A DNA stretch of 64,000 nucleotides from Streptomyces diastaticus subsp. diastaticus (GTDB taxonomy: Bacteria > Actinomycetota > Actinomycetes > Streptomycetales > Streptomycetaceae): assembly GCF_011170125.1 (NCBI RefSeq), contig NZ_BLLN01000001.1, forward strand, positions 186,001 to 250,000, written 5' to 3'. The position numbers and the translations under genes are program-made. The notes beneath the pieces are model-generated. The model searched no databases and was not told where the DNA came from. It worked only from the letters and a program-made list of their open reading frames with translations. The number at the start of each line of letters is the position of its first letter. Position 1 is the first letter of the stretch. Below, piece by piece: positions 61,336 to 64,000 of this stretch.

Positions 61336-62502
61336 TCACCGGTCCGCGGCGAGGGAACCGCTGGTCGGGACGGTCTCGCGGAAGAGCCAGGCGGAGCGGA
61401 GCGCGGCGTACCCGGGCTTGATCACCTCGTTGATCATCGCGAGCCGTTCATCGAAAGGAATGAACGCGGACTTCATCGCATTGACGGTGAACCACTGCAT
61501 GTCGTCGAACGTGTAGCCGAACGCCTCGACCAGGTGCGCGAACTCCGCACTCATCGAGGTGCCGCTCATCAGGCGGTTGTCGGTGTTGACCGTGGCGCGG
61601 AAGCCGAGGCTGCGGAGCAGGCCGATCGGGTGGTCGGCGTAGGAGGTGGCGGCGCCCGTCTGGAGGTTGGAGGTCGGGCACAGCTCCAGCGGGACGCGCT
61701 TGTCGCGGACGTAGGAGGCGAGGCGGCCGAGCTTCACCGAGCCGTCGCCCGCCACCTCGATGTCGTCGATGATCCGCACGCCGTGGCCGAGCCGGTCGGC
61801 GCCGCACCACTGGAGCGCCTGCCAGATGGAGGGCAGGCCGAAGGCCTCGCCGGCGTGGATGGTGAAGTGGTTGTTCTCCCGCTTCAGGTACTCGAAGGCG
61901 TCGAGGTGGCGGGTGGGCGGGAACCCGGCCTCGGCGCCCGCGATGTCGAAGCCGACGACGCCGGAGTCGCGGTGGCGGTTGGCCAGTTCGGCGATCTCCA
62001 GGGAGCGGGCGGCGTGCCGCATGGCCGTCAGCAGGGCGCCGACCCGGATGCGGTGGCCGGCCGCCAGCGCCCGCCGCTCCCCCTCGCGGAAGCCTTCGTC
62101 GACCGCCTCCACGACCTCTTCCAGGGTGAGGTCGCCATCGAGGTGCTGCTCGGGGGCGTACCGGATCTCGGCGTAGACCACGCCGTCCGCCGCGAGGTCC
62201 TCGGCGGCCTCGGCGGCCACCCGGAAGAGGGCGTCGCGGGTCTGCATGACGCCGACGGTGTGCGAGAACGTCTCCAGGTACCGCTCCAGCGAACCGGAGT
62301 CCGCGGCGTCGCGGAACCACTGGCCGAGCTTGCCGGGGTCGCTCTCGGGCAGCGCCGTGTAGCCCTGCTCGGCGGCGAGTTCGGCGACGGTGCCGGGGCG
62401 CAGACCCCCGTCGAGGTGGTCGTGCAGGAGCACCTTCGGGGCGCGGCGGATCTGGTCGGCGTCCGGGGAGGGGGCTTTCTGGCCCGCGATCTGGCTCGTC
62501 AT
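61336..62502 (-). CDS. add: Adenosine deaminase
   Basis: A 388-residue zinc enzyme that deaminates (deoxy)adenosine to (deoxy)inosine, feeding purine nucleoside phosphorylase. Zinc ligands are in [12 protein letters not shown] (here HDHLDG; the usual motif is HxHxDG), [10 protein letters not shown] and the catalytic-site DRLGHGVRI and [10 protein letters not shown]. The ATG at 62502 lies behind AGGAGGT. The CTACGCGCGTAG palindrome overlaps the region just before this ribosome site. It is divergent from the alpha/beta hydrolase. Confidence 0.94.
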   Translation of the reverse strand: MTSQIAGQKAPSPDADQIRRAPKVLLHDHLDGGLRPGTVAELAAEQGYTALPESDPGKLGQWFRDAADSGSLERYLETFSHTVGVMQTRDALFRVAAEAAEDLAADGVVYAEIRYAPEQHLDGDLTLEEVVEAVDEGFREGERRALAAGHRIRVGALLTAMRHAARSLEIAELANRHRDSGVVGFDIAGAEAGFPPTRHLDAFEYLKRENNHFTIHAGEAFGLPSIWQALQWCGADRLGHGVRIIDDIEVAGDGSVKLGRLASYVRDKRVPLELCPTSNLQTGAATSYADHPIGLLRSLGFRATVNTDNRLMSGTSMSAEFAHLVEAFGYTFDDMQWFTVNAMKSAFIPFDERLAMINEVIKPGYAALRSAWLFRETVPTSGSLAADR

Positions 62503-62518
62503 TGCGGCACTGTACCTC

Positions 62519-62530
62519 CTACGCGCGTAG
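62519..62530. promoter_or_regulatory. Nucleoside-regulon operator upstream of add
   Basis: Perfect CTACGCGCGTAG, the third copy in the window, ending 16 bases before the add ATG and abutting its Shine-Dalgarno (in the coding orientation: operator then AGGAGGT). It may also overlap the promoter of the divergent gene at 62636. Confidence 0.8.
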
Positions 62531-62635
62531 ACCGGCAGGGCCGCGCGGCGTCCGCACCGGGCCGCGGCGCGCCGATATGGAACGGTGACCCGCCGTACAG
62601 GTGGCGTACGCCCCACCTTCTGAGACTGTTCTGTC

Positions 62636-63394
62636 GTGACCCAGCACACGACGCCGGTACGGGACCCCCGGCTCGGACGCATCATCGCCGCCACCCCGGC
62701 CGCCGTCGCCGGGGTGGTGCTGCTGCTCCCCTCCGGACCGCCCGACTCCGACCGCAGACCCCGGCCCCTCGCCGACCGGCGGACCCGCGCCCTCGCCCGC
62801 CGCCTCGCCACCGAGGGCAGCGCACACGGCATCGCCGCCCACGTGGTGCGCTACCGCTGCCGGGGGTGGAACGGCACCCGCGCCGACCTCGCCCAGGACG
62901 CCGCCTGGGCCGCCGACGAGGCGGTCCGCCGCTACGGCGACGTCCCCGTCTGCCTCGCCGGCCTCGGGATGGGCGCCCGCGCCGCACTGCGCACCGCCGG
63001 GCACCCCTCGGTCTCCTCGGTACTCGCCGTGGCCCCCTGGCTGCCCGAGGAGGGCGACGACGCCGGACCGGAGCCGGTACGCCAGCTCGCCGGACGCCAG
63101 GTCCTGATCGTGCACGGCACCGACGACGAGCGCTGCGCCCCGGGACTCTCCTTCCGCCTCGCCGAACGCGCCAAGAAGTCCAACCGGGACGTCTGCCGCT
63201 TCGAGGTCCACTCCGACGGCCACGCCCTCGCCCAGCACCGCGCCGAAGTCCTCGCCCTCTCCGCCGACTTCGTCCTCGGCTCCCTCCTCGGTACCGGCTT
63301 CTCCCGCCCCGTCACCGACGCCTTCGCGGCTCCCCCGCCCCTGGGCCTGCGGATGCCACTGGCATCGGGGTTCGGGCGGTCGCTGCGGCGTTGA
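62636..63394 (+). CDS. Alpha/beta hydrolase-fold protein lacking the nucleophile Ser
   Basis: A 252-residue alpha/beta hydrolase-fold protein. Strand beta5 and the nucleophile elbow read [14 protein letters not shown], so the usual Ser of GxSxG is replaced by Gly111. Asp163/Asp164 lie in [11 protein letters not shown] and His196 in HSDGHALAQ, where the acid and base would be. It is therefore probably not a classical hydrolase. The GTG at 62636 has no Shine-Dalgarno. It shares a divergent promoter region with add, so it may be co-regulated. Confidence 0.82.
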   Translation: MTQHTTPVRDPRLGRIIAATPAAVAGVVLLLPSGPPDSDRRPRPLADRRTRALARRLATEGSAHGIAAHVVRYRCRGWNGTRADLAQDAAWAADEAVRRYGDVPVCLAGLGMGARAALRTAGHPSVSSVLAVAPWLPEEGDDAGPEPVRQLAGRQVLIVHGTDDERCAPGLSFRLAERAKKSNRDVCRFEVHSDGHALAQHRAEVLALSADFVLGSLLGTGFSRPVTDAFAAPPPLGLRMPLASGFGRSLRR

Positions 63395-63431
63395 CCTCCG
63401 GGCGGGAGGCCTCCGCCGGGCCGGCGCCCCC

Positions 63432-64000
63432 TCACCCCGGCAGCAGGTGCCCCCGCCGGGAGAGCAGGAAGCGCTTGAAGGCGGCGACCGGTGGGGTGTC
63501 GGGGTGCCCGGCCATCCAGGCGACACCGATCTCGCGGACCGCGCGGGGGGCGGTGACGGTCAGTTCGACCACGCCGGGGCGGGGGACGGCCGGGGGCGGC
63601 AGAAGGGCGACACCGAGGCCGGCGGCGACCAGGCCGCGCAGGGTTTCGGCCTCCTCGCCCTCGAAGGCGATCCGGGGGCGGAAGCCGGCCTCGGCGCAGA
63701 GCGCGTCGGTGATGCGGCGCAGGCCGTAGCCCGGTTCGAGGGTGACGAAGGCCTCGTCGGCCGCTTCGACGAGGCGGACGCGGCGACGGGTGGCCAGGCG
63801 GTGGTCGTCGGGGACGACCAGGCGCAGGCGCTGCTCGTCGAGGCGGCGGGCGACCAGGTCGGGGGCGTCGGGGACGGGTGAGGTGAGGCAGAGGTCGAGG
63901 CGGCCCGCGCGCAGGGCCTCGATCATCCACTCGCCGTAGTTCTGCACCAGGGTGAAGCGGACGTGCGGGTGGTCGGCGCGGAAGGCGCGGATCAGCGCGG
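63432..64000 (-). CDS. LysR-family regulator, C-terminal part
   Basis: The frame extends beyond the right edge; only the effector-binding domain (189 codons) is visible. It has VRFTLVQNYGEWMIEALRAG, DLCLTSPVPDAPDLV, DEAFVTLEPGYGLRRITDAL and LVAAGLGVALLPPP, typical of the LysR substrate-binding fold (periplasmic-binding-protein-like), ending in SRRGHLLPG. The N-terminal winged helix is missing from the window. It is convergent with the alpha/beta hydrolase gene. Confidence 0.88.
   Translation of the reverse strand, partial: ALIRAFRADHPHVRFTLVQNYGEWMIEALRAGRLDLCLTSPVPDAPDLVARRLDEQRLRLVVPDDHRLATRRRVRLVEAADEAFVTLEPGYGLRRITDALCAEAGFRPRIAFEGEEAETLRGLVAAGLGVALLPPPAVPRPGVVELTVTAPRAVREIGVAWMAGHPDTPPVAAFKRFLLSRRGHLLPG

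Noticed and set aside
1..64000. tRNA, rRNA or CRISPR
   Set aside because: No T-loop/CCA-type tRNA pattern, no rRNA stretch and no regularly spaced direct repeats were noticed by eye.

Overview
The window is very GC-rich, uses GTG starts freely, has GC-biased third codon positions and mycothiol chemistry (mca). Gene content and order match the core chromosome of a Streptomyces. The order (lpdA, deoD, phosphomannomutase, add; accA, maf, accE, accD/pccB, birA) is also the order known from mycobacteria, so most of the window is conserved housekeeping DNA. Accessory or decayed pockets lie between the conserved blocks. No rRNA, tRNA, CRISPR array, intact insertion sequence or prophage was seen.

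Layout. 1-8.1 kb: a partial membrane protein, a Mut7-C RNase-like protein, a YyaL-type thioredoxin-domain protein, a broken Uma2-like gene, a TetR regulator divergent from an NTF2/SnoaL-like plus NmrA-like pair with two palindromic operators, about 1 kb of empty or decayed DNA, an SRPBCC protein and a DUF5133 protein. 8.4-11.6 kb: a 1079-residue STAND (NB-ARC/TPR) protein with an unusual N-terminal Gly/Ala-rich hydrophobic stretch. 12.3-22.9 kb: mca, DUF4307, greA, a DrrAB-type ABC exporter, threonine dehydratase, MarR, a sigma-region-4-like protein with a coupled membrane protein, cystathionine gamma-synthase, a membrane-anchored hypothetical and a DinB protein. 22.9-31.4 kb: zinc alcohol dehydrogenase, L,D-transpeptidase lipoprotein, small secreted membrane protein, a MITE-like inverted-repeat element, hutH, a GAF-GGDEF protein and a crotonase.

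31.8-41.2 kb is an acyl-CoA carboxylase neighbourhood: adenylate cyclase, birA, pccB, epsilon subunit, a 45-residue membrane peptide, maf, a membrane protein and the biotinylated alpha subunit. Ligase, carboxyltransferase, epsilon and biotin carboxylase/carrier subunits sit within 8 kb. 42-44.7 kb: an XRE plus membrane-protein pair, a TetR and a DeoR regulator. 45-54 kb is nucleoside and pentose catabolism: lpdA, a gamma-glutamylcyclotransferase-like protein, purine nucleoside phosphorylase, phosphomannomutase, deoC and two aldehyde dehydrogenase genes, the second without a catalytic half. 54.5-61 kb: a uridine-kinase-like NTPase and the sigQ / afsQ1-afsQ2-lipoprotein signalling locus, then a VanZ-like protein, a PspC protein and a secreted protein. 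61.3-64 kb: adenosine deaminase, an alpha/beta hydrolase without a nucleophile serine, and a partial LysR regulator.

The strongest integrative signal is one perfect 12-bp palindrome, CTACGCGCGTAG, placed just upstream of three nucleoside-catabolism genes (deoD, deoC, add) spread over 15 kb. It implies a shared dedicated repressor; the DeoR-family gene at 43.7 kb is the nearest candidate. A textbook AfsQ1 box (GTCAC-n6-GTCAC) lies between sigQ and afsQ1. Many convergent gene pairs share long perfect hairpin terminators.
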